A stretch of 64,000 bases of DNA, from contig JAFFJZ010000001.1 in assembly GCA_018340375.1 (NCBI GenBank), positions 38,866,001 through 38,930,000 on the forward strand, given 5' to 3'. The stretch comes from Gonatopus flavifemur (Eukaryota; Arthropoda; Insecta; Hymenoptera; Dryinidae). The position numbers were made by a program, and so were the translations under genes. Below the pieces are notes generated by a model. The model ran no database searches. It saw nothing but the letters and a program-made list of their open reading frames with translations, and had not been told where the DNA came from. Positions 9,819-21,275 of this stretch are shown one piece after another (the stretch's first letter is position 1; every line of letters starts with the position of its first letter).

Positions 9819-10191
9819 CCCGTACAGCACAACCACCGATCCTCTACCGAGGACTTCGTTGGACTGGAGGTGGAGAATTGGTGGACAAATGGGACCCGTG
9901 GAAATGGGAAAGAAATAAGGGAGAGTCTCCGTTGAGGCAACGGAGAGGCGACGGAGAAATGTCCACCCCCTGTATTTTCGATTTAATTCATATTGGTGCA
10001 TTCGCACAACCAAATCTGATTCTATGAACTCACGAATTTAAGTTTCATTGAAAATACACGGGGTGGTCATTACTCCGTTGCCTCAACGGAGATTCTCCTT
10101 TATTTCTTCCTCATTTCCATGGCCCCTATCAATTCTCCACCCCCAGTCCACCGAAGTCCCAGGTGGAGGATAGGTGATAGTGCTGTACGGG
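9819..10191. mobile_element. 373-bp foldback element with CCCGTACAGCAC ends
   Basis: CCCGTACAGCAC at 9819 matches GTGCTGTACGGG ending at 10191. The arms continue inward through GACTTCG(T/G)TGGACTGG, GGTGGAGAATTG and CTCCGTTGAGGCAACGGAG, so nearly the whole unit folds back. Overlapping open frames on both strands are by-products of the palindrome. Confidence 0.88.
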
Positions 10192-10739
10192 TCGACTCTG
10201 ATGAACCATCATTGATTCTGTTCATTAACACGAATGAATAAATGCAATGTATGGAGCATGAAATAGGTGATGGGTAATTCATTATATCAAACTTGGAAAA
10301 GAAGGGTCTGAGTATTCTCGTTGAATATTGTATGGTCAAGATGTGTTCTTAGAACATAAAATACTACAACTCAACACAGATCAGAGCCCTCTCAAGTGGC
10401 ACACGGATGTTTCAGATGTGATATAAACATCCTCAGAACCTCCAAATGAGACTGTTTTGTATAATCACCTTCTACGCATATTCATAAGATACCGACGCAT
10501 TAGAATTCCTCTTGGTGCTGCTTGGGCTGATTATCAATTTTATAGGTCACCATTGTACACGTGAAATATATATATATGCATAATACAATTTGAGGATACA
10601 AATTGAATCCTCTTACAAACTAAGGTGTTCTAAATGTTTTCTCTGAGAGTTCTTTGCGAATTGATGGTGCCGTCTGTGTATAACCCCAGCTCTACCAGAG
10701 TGGAAAAATGTTCAGAATTATAAATAATCCAATATAGTT
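10192..10739. other. non-coding spacer, nothing recognised
   Basis: Unique AT-rich sequence between two elements. Confidence 0.5.
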
Positions 10740-11612
10740 CCCTGTTGAAAAAACCCAGCATGGTCCCAGCTGGGCCAGCTTGGTACCAAGTGGACCGACT
10801 TGGTACCAGCTGGTGCCAGTTACAGACCATGATGGTTGGCCCAACAGCCAATATAAGACCAACTTGGTTCCAACCGGTGTCCAGTTGGTTCGAGTTGGTT
10901 CGAGTTGGTGCCAGTTATAGACCACGATGGTTGGCCCAATAACCAATATGGAATTAACTTGGTTCCAACTGGGGTCAGGGTGTTTGAAACTGGGTGCCGG
11001 TGATAGACCATGATGGTTCGTCCAATGTGCGACCAACTTGCTTGCAACTGGTACTAGTTACAGGCCATGTCGGCTGACTTAACAACCAACATAGGATCCA
11101 CTTAGTTCCAGCTAGACTGGCCTGATCTCAATTTTATCAACTCAAACTTGACTCAAGTTTCATTTCAAGTGCACCAATATCGGAGTGTTTTTGAATATCA
11201 ACAAATATAGGTGTGTTGTAAGTGCGAAAAGCCTCAAAGTCTCATGACAGAATCGTCATATCTACCCGATTTGCAAAATGTCAAGGAAAGTTTTTATCTC
11301 TGGATAAATTGTAAAGGAGTTCTGGTCTACTGAAATTTCCAAGATTCATTGATCACTATCCGAAGCCATATCAAGCATGTAATGCCCCAAGTTGATACTA
11401 GGACTGGATAGAACCATGCAGGCTAGTACCGACCTGTAGGTAGACACATATTAGGTAGTACCAGCCTAGGTGGGACCAACGTGATCCCCTGTAAGTTGAT
11501 CCTACGCAGCATGATCCTACCTGACATGATTCGACCATGTAACCAAATTCCTACTGGTCCTGGCCAGCATGGTCGAACCTAGCTCGAACCCAGCTCGGTT
11601 TTTTCAGCAGGG
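10740..11612. mobile_element. 873-bp TIR element (CCCTGTTGAAAAAACC ends)
   Basis: The left end CCCTGTTGAAAAAACCCAGC and the inverted right end CCCTGCTGAAAAAACCGAGC match, followed on both sides by C/G-rich words (CATGGT, CCAGCTGG, TTGGTACCAA). The interior begins with degenerate tandem units. No transposase was seen. The open frames in this block repeat W/T/N-rich words on both strands and are repeat artefacts. Confidence 0.8.
10816..11112 (+). repeat. degenerate tandem units (AGTTAYAGACCAYGATGGTTG)
   Basis: The unit head AGTTACAGACCATGATGG recurs at about 10818, 10913, 10999 (diverged) and 11055. Each is followed by a CCAATA and AACTTGGTTCCAAC segment. Spacing falls from about 95 to 86 to 56 bp, so the units are unequal. 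Confidence 0.75.
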
Positions 11613-11629
11613 TTCATACCTGAATTATA

Positions 11630-11682
11630 TAGAGTCGTACATAAATTGTATATAATTTTGAAAATCTTCCCACTCAGGTAGA
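11630..11682. repeat. dispersed TATATAATTTTGAAAAT repeat, copy 1
   Basis: AATTGTATATAATTTTGAAA then ATCTTCCCACTCAGGTAG. Matching segments occur near 19495, 21183, 22738 and 23195. Confidence 0.55.
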
Positions 11683-12537
11683 ACTCACATGAAATTTTCA
11701 TAGAAATTCCGTACAATTTGTATATTGTGCACCCATAAATTGCACAAAAATTCTAAAGAATCATTTTTTGATTGGAAATATCATATAATATTTATACAAT
11801 TTGCAACTCATCGTCCCTACATATCAGGGACTACCATTTAGTATCATACTCCGAGCAAAAATTTCATACTCCCGTGTGGCAAAAGGATGAACTACGTGAA
11901 TAAGAAGATCGTTGATAAAGTAGGGTTCCATATCGGGGAGAAAAATCTCATGTGGTCCGTCACTTCTGTTGATAAAGAAGGTTCCTATGAGATTCGTCGA
12001 CGGTACACATCGTCAATACCGTTGTGGTAAGAATACATCTAAAGAAATTTTTATCCTTGACTGATCATGATCATGCATTTCCTACTACATGGAATTCTCA
12101 ATGGGTAACAACACTAGCTACCTGCAGAAGAACACTGATATTCGAAGTTATTTTAAATTCCAACGAGCATGCAAGTTCAGAAGATTTATCTATCGCCAGA
12201 ACATATATTTTTTCCTTAGCCGAATCTATAGAAGGAATTCTACAACCAGTTTATTCTATCGCAGATTAACAACATTCGGACTTTCACTAATTTTGTTATC
12301 GTTGAAATTAGAATCCTCCATTAAAACGAATTCAGAATCAGATATTAAAACACCCCAAAACGATCATTAAAGACGATTTGATTGACTTCAAATTTCCTTC
12401 GAATCTATGCAAACACATTGAGCTCATTATTCATGTTATATACCTATACAGCACAAGAGTTCCCGCAAAGAGCTCCCGTTATGCTAATCAATACCCTGGT
12501 TAAAAAATCCCATAGAATATGACGAAGTGAAATATAT
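11683..12537. other. non-coding spacer, nothing recognised
   Basis: Unique sequence. Open frames near 12024-12370 overlap in two frames and lack any domain signal. Confidence 0.45.
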
Positions 12538-12574
12538 GGGATTTGGTCAGAACATTGTGCAAGATTCAATGAGA
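12538..12574 (+). repeat. direct repeat flanking an element, left copy
   Basis: GGGATTTGGTCAGAACATTG and about 15 further bases recur at 13288-13324 just beyond the right end of the element at 12626-13283. Confidence 0.8.
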
Positions 12575-12625
12575 ATCAAATTGAAAAAATTCACTTATCT
12601 GATTAAACCTCATTGAAAATGGTTT

Positions 12626-13283
12626 AAGGGGGCATTCCAATGTGAACGGCGGAGAAAAACATATTTCCAAGATTTTTTTCTCGGGAACTATTGAATTTAA
12701 TCGGATAAACTTTCTTTTCCCTTAAAGGTATGATCAAGGAGAGTTGAAAAAAATGTTTGTTGGTCATAAAAAATATTTATTCATGTACTTATACTATAAA
12801 ATACGAGTGTTGAAAAAAAAAAACTTTCTGTCTGCGAGGATGATTCTGGCCCTCCTAGTCTTATCTGAAACAGAAAATCCAAGGAGTTCCTCGATCTATG
12901 TTGTCGCTCCTATTGCCCGTACCTCAATTATTTTATCTTACAAAAAATCACAAAATGGCAGCGATTTTTACAGAAGTGTGAAAAAAACACCCTTTCTGCG
13001 TCATAAATCAGTTTTAGAAATTCAAATCAAAATATCAACAAGTATGAGGTACGGACGATAGCCATGATAGTACTGAATACTGTGTTGAAATTTTAATTCG
13101 TTACAATTGGTCGTTTTTGAGAAATCATCCCCGCAAGGTAATCCATGAAACTCTTTATTTAAACGTTACAAGACAGAAAACACCTCAACCGAGTGTAGGA
13201 TATCAATTTTATGGGTAATAACTATCGAAGAATGATCCAAAAAAAATTCGAATTCTCCATCCCATCACATTGGAATGTCCCCT
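12626..13283. mobile_element. TIR element with GGGGCATTCCAATGTGA ends
   Basis: AGGGGGCATTCCAATGTGA on the left matches, inverted, TCACATTGGAATGTCCCCT on the right. The interior has an open plus frame (12744-13061) of 105 codons with Lys- and Ser-rich composition and no family I recognise. A CGTACCTCA / TGAGGTACG pair lies inside it. The target duplication is unclear, because a longer direct repeat (12538 and 13288) flanks the unit. Confidence 0.65.
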
Positions 13284-15080
13284 CAATAGGATTTGGTCAG
13301 AACATTGTGCGAGATCCAATAAGATGTCGCAAGAATTAATGGGTATGCTCAATCAGGATATGTATTGATTATGAATATTTTGAATCAAAAAAGAATTCTT
13401 GATGAACAACTCAATGTTCAGAAAGAACTCATATCGGGATTTCATAATGAATTGTCCAGGCATTCAATACGTTTTAATTTTGAATTCATTGAATTCATCA
13501 TTGGTCGCATAACGGGGGCTATTCAAGAAGTCTTTCAGAAGGCTTCATAAATTCAAATTGATCATTTGTGCTGGCTGCGTAGACACTTGTTTTATTAATT
13601 GTCAATCATCAACTCGTTTGAATAAACAATTCAAACTTCTGACACAACTAATTTTGATATTATTAACAACTTTCCCCTCTGCTGCCTCGACTGCCTTAGG
13701 AAGGATTGTTGTGCTGTCTGGGGAGTCTCATCGGTAATGACTCGATTCAAATCGTTCAACACTTTTATGAAACTCCTATACGGATGACTTTATGGAAACA
13801 ATTCACATCACTTGTATAGAAATGTCACATATTACAATGTTGTTCCCGCAGCGAGCTCACTCTGAAACCTCTCGAGTGCACTGAACTTTTGGTCAAAACG
13901 TCAAATCGTATTTTTTTTGTATAAGTTGTGTGTTAGTGCGAATACCAAGTACGCAATTGTATTCAGATCGTGAGAACATGGGATATTTGTGAATATTTTT
14001 CGATATCTTTCGGATGTTTCATGAGGTGGATTCAGCTCTGAATGAACTCCCACTAGAAATATTTGTGGTGATTGTTCAGTGTCAAACGCTCAGATGACTC
14101 ACCTGAGAAAAATTCACAAATCCTCTCGGAACCCACGGGTAACATTTTTATCAATAATGGCTCTTCCCCGATAGGAATCACTCTGATTATTATCCGGGCC
14201 ATTATTATAAGACCTTACCAGGCACTTGTGAGAGATTTGCAAGGTCTAGTAACGTCCTGGAGAAAAGTCGGAGTGATTTTTACGATGGTTGAAATTGTAC
14301 GAATTTTCTAATCCTAATTCTCAAAATGTGTGAATGTTGACACTACGGAGGCATGTTAATGTCTTTTTGTAACATGCATCAACTTCTGATCATTTTGAAA
14401 TATTCAGAACAGAAATTCTCTCTATTTCCAATTTATGCACAAATTGATATCGCGAAGACAATACAAATTGATACGTAATCGTTTATTAAATACTATACGT
14501 TCACCGTTGACTTTGAAATCAACTCGACTGACAAATATAGGAAAAATTTTGCTAATAAAGTAGTGTGGTGAAAAATCGCTGGGGTCAATCGTGATGAAGT
14601 TTTCATAATTAAAAGATCATCAATCTTCTCTCACTGATAGTTTGTTACCAATGGTCTTCATGAAATTATGGGTATGAAGCATCCACTTTTTTCAACTACC
14701 TCTTTGTCTCCGATGAGATGAGGTAAATGTTCTCCATCGACTTTCAGGAAGCTTTATCAGAAATTTGACTTGCTTTACATACGCAGAAAAGTGCCTCTCT
14801 GAACAATAGCAGAGGTCACTATTTAATATAGCAATAGATATTTTCAATATTCTTTCAGTAGAATAAGCTACGTAATTTACTAATCATGTGATGTGAAGTG
14901 TTACCAAGTGTAATGCCACATAGTATATTTGTGAATTACTATGAGGATTAGCAATTTCTGCAATTTCCATCACTGAATTTGAATTTCATCTGCCTATAAA
15001 TTCGAATGCGACGTACTCATAAACGCTACGAAATCTCTATGGGAAATTTCACATGAATGTTCAGAAGCAATTAACACGTA
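13284..15080. other. non-coding spacer with an AAGACCTT/AAGGTCT repeat
   Basis: A segment around 14195-14290 (AAGACCTTACCAGG ... GCAAGGTCTAGTAACGTCCT ... GAGTGATTTTTAC) resembles 53265-53370. Nothing else was identified. Confidence 0.4.
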
Positions 15081-15350
15081 CACGGAGAAAATCCTACGAT
15101 ACTGAGTACTGTAGCCGACACGACTGGCTCGTGTTATGGGAGAAAATCATTTCAACACTGCTGGTTACTGTAGTAACACGAATCAGTCGTGTTTCCACAG
15201 TAGAGAGTCGTTTTTCTACACTATTCTCTACTGCGGAGACACGACTGGTTCGTGTTACTACAGTAACCAGCAGTGTTGAAATGATTTTCTCCCATAACAC
15301 GAGCCAGTCGTGTCGGCTACAGTACTCAGTATCGTAGGATTTTCTTCGTG
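15081..15350. mobile_element. 270-bp near-perfect palindrome (foldback MITE)
   Basis: It starts CACGGAGAAAATCCTACGAT and ends with the inverse ATCGTAGGATTTTCTTCGTG; TA precedes the left end. The arms match almost base for base for well over 100 bp through ACTGAGTACTGTAGCCGACA and CACTGCTGGTTACTGTAGTA, leaving only a short imperfect centre near 15216. Similar open frames appear on both strands, which is expected from a palindrome and is not evidence of a gene. Confidence 0.95.
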
Positions 15351-16399
15351 CACATGCATTACAATTCTTCCGTGTTTTACCAGAAGTTTACTGGAAAATG
15401 ATAGTAAAAATCTCATAAAGTTTGGAATTTTCAGTTAAATTTATGGGAAATCTCATATAAACTTACCGGAAATTGATTTCCTACTACATGATCGGAATTT
15501 TCCGGTTGCTGCGTATAGGACAGTTCCGATTGTTCTTCACAATGTAATTTAGTATTTCACATATCGGGGGCCGCTGTGCTACGTATCTCAGCAAACGTCA
15601 CTATTGTTTGAAAATCTCTTTTCTTCGTGCACTTTTACATAGGTTTTTGTTTATACCTCTTTCAATGTACAATATTGTAATTGTCTGAAAATATTTCAAA
15701 ATATCACAATTTTACCCGCGGTAATGCGTTCTTTTGAGGGCAAAGTCAAGATCAAAATAAAACTCAGGTATTGTGTGATACTGTTATTAGTTACGCATGC
15801 ATTAAGAATCTCGTGAGACTCTCGAACCTTGATTCCATGCAATCAAACGAAAATTGTTCAACTTCTCGTGTCATCGAGTTCTCATAATGCTGTTTCATTC
15901 CTATCATCGAAGTTAGTAAGAAAGTAAAGGGAACTGAACAAATAATACACTAGGTAGGATGTTGAACTTAAACATTGCTAGCAATATCTGGTTTCATGCG
16001 TTCTTACTCTATGACTCATGTCGTAAAACGATTGATTTCTCACACAGATGTGTAGTTTTTGGTGTTATTATTCTATCAAGAAAACATCGCGGAGAAAGAT
16101 ATATTGTGAAGAATTTAGTGGTTTCTGATTTCCAAATTTCCAATCATCGAGTTCACGTTGAATCAAAGACATCAATGGACTTCATACCAGTCTGTACCAA
16201 TTTTGTACACTGTAAACAGTATGGGGTCAACACTACACCGAAAAAGTTTCCAAAAAGTCCAATCCAAGTTGTGTTGTTGGAATAACTCCATGTGGAATTG
16301 AATTGACACAATTCAGTGTTGAACTTGAAATAATTTGAGATTAAATTCTATTTCACGCTGTTTATTTTATCCAGTGTATTATTTCATCCATTGTTCCTA
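15351..16399. other. non-coding spacer, nothing recognised
   Basis: AT-rich unique DNA. A 108-codon frame at 15959-16285 has no recognisable domain or codon signature. Confidence 0.45.
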
Positions 16400-16712
16400 C
16401 ACTGTTAGAAAAATTCTTATGCTGAATACGAAATTCTTTATGGAATATCATATACCATATCGAATTCAATAATAGTTCTTAAATTCAATATTAATGATGA
16501 AATTTCAAAATTTTCTTTTGAACAATCGTTCATTAAATTTCACAAATATTTTATCAAAATTAGGAAGAAAATTCAGAACATTAAGAGGAAAATGCTCAAC
16601 GTTAAGAGTGATGTTATTGAATTCAATATTTTATTATAGAATTTAATGAACTGTTCATGTAAAAAACTTCATAATATTCTTATGAGGTTTCAGACAAATT
16701 TTTTCAACAGTG
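16400..16712. mobile_element. TA-flanked MITE with CACTGTTRGAAAA ends, copy A
   Basis: TA-CACTGTTAGAAAAATTC on the left and TTTTTTCAACAGTG-TA on the right. The body shares ordered blocks with 19712-19973 (ATACGAAATTCTTTATG, GATGAAATTTCA, AACGTTAAG). Confidence 0.85.
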
Positions 16713-18418
16713 TACATATCCAGATTTTCAAAATTCTAACAGGTGGTTGATGGGTCAATACCATCGATAAAAACTTATTAATGGTCCTGTTAAAAAGTTG
16801 TAATTATGGAATTGCATTTTATTCAATTTTTCATTCTGCTATTCATGTAACAATGCTTCAACGCATTCATGTTCTTCAACTCTGTATAACATCATTCATG
16901 AAAACCACAGAAATGATACCTTTTTTCACTATAGTAATGAGAATGACCCTCAAGACGTATCTGAAAGACATCATTTGTGTATCTTCAGAAATTTCGTGGA
17001 TCAATTTAGAATATTTTTCCTGGTCGAAATATTTCTCTGAGAATTTATGAGAATCTCTGAAATACTCTCAAAATTCGAACATTCTCTGCAAATCTCTGCA
17101 AGTATCTATAAAATTCAGAAAAATTCTGAAAATATTCCGAGCATTTCTGAAAAACTCTCGAAATTGGAATTTCCACCAAGGTTGTGGCTAATTAGACGTC
17201 TTACGGGAATATCTTCTCAGAATAATATCTTTGAAAACAGGTCAGGGAATAAATTATCAAAGAAAACAGTGAATTTGCAGTTTTTTACAGTTTGTTCCAG
17301 AACACTTGAAAATATCTCACATGAAATCATATATCTCGTCTCTCAAATTATTACTTTTGTCTAGCTGCAGTGCATATCTATTAATTTGAAATGATTTAAT
17401 TTACAAAGCTGAATCCAGCAGTCAACAATGAGTAGCCAATTGCCGTAACTTCCGATTAAATCTGCTTCAAGTGTTTTTCACATGAAAAATCTATAGGGTA
17501 GCTTTTGAGTGTGCATTTTAATCACTGAACTTCCGCATCTATTATATTTTCATGTGCCGATTTAGCAATCAAATTTTCGAAATCTTCGCCAATGGAATTT
17601 CACTAAGCTTACAATATCAGTGGATTTAACGTTTTTGTACACTAATCTCATTGAGTTTGAAATGTTTGTAAAGTTGTAAGTATTCTCTTTTTTCCTCCAT
17701 TATCGAATAAAATCACTCTGATAATGTAAAGTTTTTTTCACTGTATAATCATTTTCCTCAATTCTTTTCGCACGAATGATCTAATACCTTATCCTAGATA
17801 TAGTGGATCCTGAAGTAAATGTTCCGCCCCTGACTTCCGTACAGGTTTCAGCTCCACCCTTCCCTTTCTCTCTATAACCCTCGCAACTGTCACTGGGAGG
17901 ATTCGCTCGTAGCGGATTCGACTAGATGCACCATCGTATCAATACTCAGTCGATTCCCAAATATTTCTTCAAATAAGAATCAAAGCTGAAAATCAATATT
18001 GATTTATAATTGAAAAATATATCAATGCATGTGATTCTTTGCAGGTTGTATGAGTCCCTTTTGTGAACTCAAACTACCTGATGTATTTTTGGCAATGATT
18101 CTGTCGCTCCTAATAATCTCGCAGGTATCATTAACCTCTCGAGCCCCTATATACTTTTACCCTCTTCTTTTTCTAGATTGGATATAGGTATATATCCCTC
18201 ATAGTACGGAGGATGACTCATCGGAATCGCTAACTTTCATGCTAATCCATTTCCGCAACCAAATTTTTTAGGTTCGAAATGGATTGGTAAATATAAAACA
18301 CGCTCGGGTAATGGAATGGAAAGCTTCTTGAAGTTTCAAGATGGAAAAACCGTCCAATTCAATATTATTTACAAATTAGAGTGTTTATTGAGAAAATGCT
18401 CACCGATAAACAAAAAAT
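16713..18418. other. non-coding; degenerate TCTGAAAAATTC repeats and a GC-richer patch
   Basis: At 17035-17165 words of the form TTCTGAAAAATTCTC recur irregularly, similar to the inverted words at 21540-21680. A GC-richer patch at 17815-17945 carries no reading frame and could be regulatory, but this is only a composition remark. Confidence 0.35.
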
Positions 18419-18577
18419 TAAGGAGATACCAGCGAACTCTGACGATGCAACCTGAGCTCAATCTTTTCTGGCAAATTATTTGAAAATTGAGCAATAATTT
18501 GTCAGAATATTTTTGGTCGTGTCCTTTTCTAACAAATGATTATGGTTGCATCTTCAGGAGTCACTGTTATCACCTCA
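18419..18577. mobile_element. 159-bp foldback (TTAAGGAGATAACAG type)
   Basis: AAGGAGATACCAGCGAACTC...GATGCAACC matches the inverted right end AGGTGATAACAGTGACTCC...GATGCAACC. One end of a relative occurs at about 62924 (AAGGTGATACCAACGATCCC). Confidence 0.65.
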
Positions 18578-19059
18578 AGTCATACAGAATATAGGGGTCC
18601 CTCAAAAAACCTTGGCTGAAATAATAATTATTAGAATATCATGCATAGAACGTATAAAATCTGATGATGAATCAATTCATTCCGCTTGAAAAATTACATC
18701 ACTCTCAATCGAGAATACAATAAAGGGATGTGTGAATCAATAATTGTTCCTTCAACAAATTCTGAACGAAGGTATAACATAAAAAGTTACTGGAATAGAC
18801 AAACCACTTTCACACCAATAAATGTGGAAACAAAAAATTGACCACAAATTACATTATTTTCACAGTAAATTTTTGACAATATCGTGTCTAAAATGTTCAT
18901 ACAATCCTTAGATTCTTCCTTTCGCATAGAATGAATTCGTTTTGATCTTTCTTCAGGGTTTCAAAGTGAAGAAGCTCTTCATTCATCTTGAATTATGAGA
19001 TGTGAATTAATTTTTTATGTCACTATTGTAACAGGGACGTATGATAGTCCTAACACGTG
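18578..19059. other. non-coding spacer
   Basis: Nothing recognised. Confidence 0.45.
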
Positions 19060-19354
19060 CACGCAGAGAATTTTGTAGTATCGATTACTATAATTCTTTT
19101 GTAATGTTGGACTATACTGACACTGTGACCGAAATTACTCAACGTTGATTTTTAAATACTTCGCGAGCATCTCTTTTCACGGAAGGAAAATTGTAATTCT
19201 TCTTTGTTTTGTGTCCAACTTTACTACATTGGACCGTAATTTCAATCATTATCATAGCAATATTCATCGTAATGTCAGTATGGTCCAACTTTACAAAAAC
19301 ATAGTAATATTCAATACATTTTTGTTACAATTTATACCACAAAATTTTCTCCGT
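19060..19354. mobile_element. foldback MITE (CACGCAGAGAATTTTGT ends)
   Basis: The left end CACGCAGAGAATTTTGTAGT pairs with the right end ACCACAAAATTTTCTCCGTA. TGGACTATACTGACA near the left pairs with TGTCAGTATGGTCCA near the right, and TTACTATAATTC pairs with matching inner words. Confidence 0.7.
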
Positions 19355-19494
19355 ATGTCATGGGCGCTGACAGTGTAATCAAAGGTTGCGGTTAAGGTAA
19401 TAACTTTCTCCAAAAAGTAGCAAAACAATTCCTACACCAGTGTCAATTGTTTGGTGAATCGAAGCACCAAAAATTTCAAAAGTTATATGTAACC

Positions 19495-19552
19495 TACGTA
19501 TAATTCAATACAGATTATTTATAATTTTGAAAATTTGTCCCCTCGAGACTTT
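19495..19552. repeat. dispersed TATATAATTTTGAAAAT repeat, copy 2
   Basis: GTATAATTCAATACAG ... TTTATAATTTTGAAAATTTG then CCCCTCGAGA, matching the other four copies in order of words. Confidence 0.5.
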
Positions 19553-19711
19553 TTCAATCTGAATCGGTAGAAAATACAGAATGGAAGTGAAATTTTGTTG
19601 AAAAACGGTGCTAAAAAAATCAGTGGAGGATTGAACACTGATTGCCAGGGAAATTCCACGGATGCACTATAGATTTTTTCCGGAATAAAACTTTCCTTCT
19701 AATGTGTTGTA

Positions 19712-19973
19712 CACTGTTGGAAAAGTTCTTGAATTTAATACGAAATTCTTTATGAAATATCATATCTTCATATTAGATTTATCACTGATTCTTAGAGTCA
19801 ATAATAATCATGGGATTTTACAATTTTTCACTGAAATGTCATAATTATTGATGAAATTTCATGAATATGTTAGTGAGATTGAGAAGGAAATTCTTAAAAT
19901 TGAGAGTGAAATTCTCAACGTTAAGGATCATATTATTGTTTATGTGAAAAACTTTATAACCTCTCTGACAGTG
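19712..19973. mobile_element. TA-flanked MITE with CACTGTTRGAAAA ends, copy B
   Basis: TA-CACTGTTGGAAAAGTTC on the left and CTCTGACAGTG-TA on the right. Same family as 16400-16712, with matching internal blocks. Confidence 0.85.
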
Positions 19974-21182
19974 TATATCATATTGAATACATGTCATAGA
20001 TAGACTTCATACGCCATAGTACATAGATACCAGTGACAATTCATATTCTATAATCCGGATGAGAAGAATAATACGAGGGACTCATTTATTTTTTCATTCA
20101 CTTTGTTTCTCATATAAGAAATTTTCAAAGCCTATGCAGCACTCATCGATTCCATTGTAAAAATGACTGTTAAATCCTAATGACTGAGGCACACGTGGAA
20201 ATTCTTCAGGAAATTATTCTGCAGCCTGTGGAAATGAGTGAATTTTCAATCAATTTTAACAGGTATTTCTTACAACATTTTTGCAATGCACAGCAATTTT
20301 GTAGAGAATTCCAACTTGTCCCTCGATCATTAGAATTTCTCCGTGATTTTTCAAATAACGTTATTCCGGTGCATGCAACAAAACAACTGCCCGTGGCCCT
20401 GCACTTATAATAGAACAGCACATGGTGGTAAATATGACATAGTATAAAATGACCTCCATCCTCACGATCTTACATGAAAATCCCGTCAAAAAGGCTTGTC
20501 TAAGACTCCACATCTACACGGGATTTCCCTGTATATGACATTTTATTCTTTAATCTATTCCATCAGCATCCAGAATTTTATTCACGTGTATTTGTCGATG
20601 CAGTAGTGTATTGATGTTTTCGATTATTTCGTTCAATCACGGTACCAGTTCCGCAAAAAAGTGCTTCGCACGCAAAATTTGAACTATTTTTCTTCCTGAG
20701 TGAATCACCTTGATCAGAAACCGGTTGAAACCTACACATCCGAACTTTATTCGGTTTTATCTAAGACCAACAACACGATTTCCAACAACACCAACAAGTT
20801 TCACTATTGGGATTTTCGTATTCCATCTAGATTTCCTTTGGAATTTAGTTAATGAACTTCATTAGACGTCAGACAAAATCCGGATAGGTTTCGAAAGTGC
20901 ATTCAGTTCTTTTCCGAGTAACAAACCGGTCTCCGTATGTGAATTTCAATGAACTCCTATCAGGGTTTCACAATGCACTGATTTTGTGAAACAGCTTGAT
21001 CCTGAAAACCACCTCGAAATTCTTTGGGAAACTGGCGATACATTTCTAAGTTTTTTTCAGACATGAGAAGAATCTCTGCTTCTCAACTTCAACCAAAGTG
21101 CGATGCAGAATTCGATCAAACAGAATAACCAGATGTATCATGGTTCCAATTGTCACGTTGAAAAAGTTTTTTGATTGTATTC
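19974..21182. other. non-coding spacer, nothing recognised
   Basis: Unique AT-rich DNA. Overlapping frames at 20180-20421 on both strands lack any domain signal. Confidence 0.45.
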
Positions 21183-21275
21183 AATTTATATATAATTATA
21201 TAGAAATTTTATATAAACTATATTGAATTATACAGAGCAGAAATGATATATAATTGTGGAAATTTTTCCACATTG
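21183..21275. repeat. dispersed TATATAATTTTGAAAAT repeat, copy 3
   Basis: TATATATAATTATATAGAAA ... AACTATATTGAATTATA ... GATATATAATTGTGG. Closely related to the copy at 23195. Confidence 0.6.

Noticed and set aside
9798..10339. Minus-strand frames with resembling products (STRTALSPILHL-like)
   Set aside because: Generated by the two arms of the 373-bp foldback at 9819-10191.
10630..11047. Several overlapping W/T/N-rich frames that could look like a repetitive protein
   Set aside because: They follow the tandem units and palindromic words of the TIR element on both strands; the repetition is in DNA, not in a protein.
15053..15337. Overlapping, nearly identical open frames on both strands around 15.1-15.3 kb
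   Set aside because: They are mirror products of the 270-bp palindrome; no start context, domain or splice signal supports a gene.
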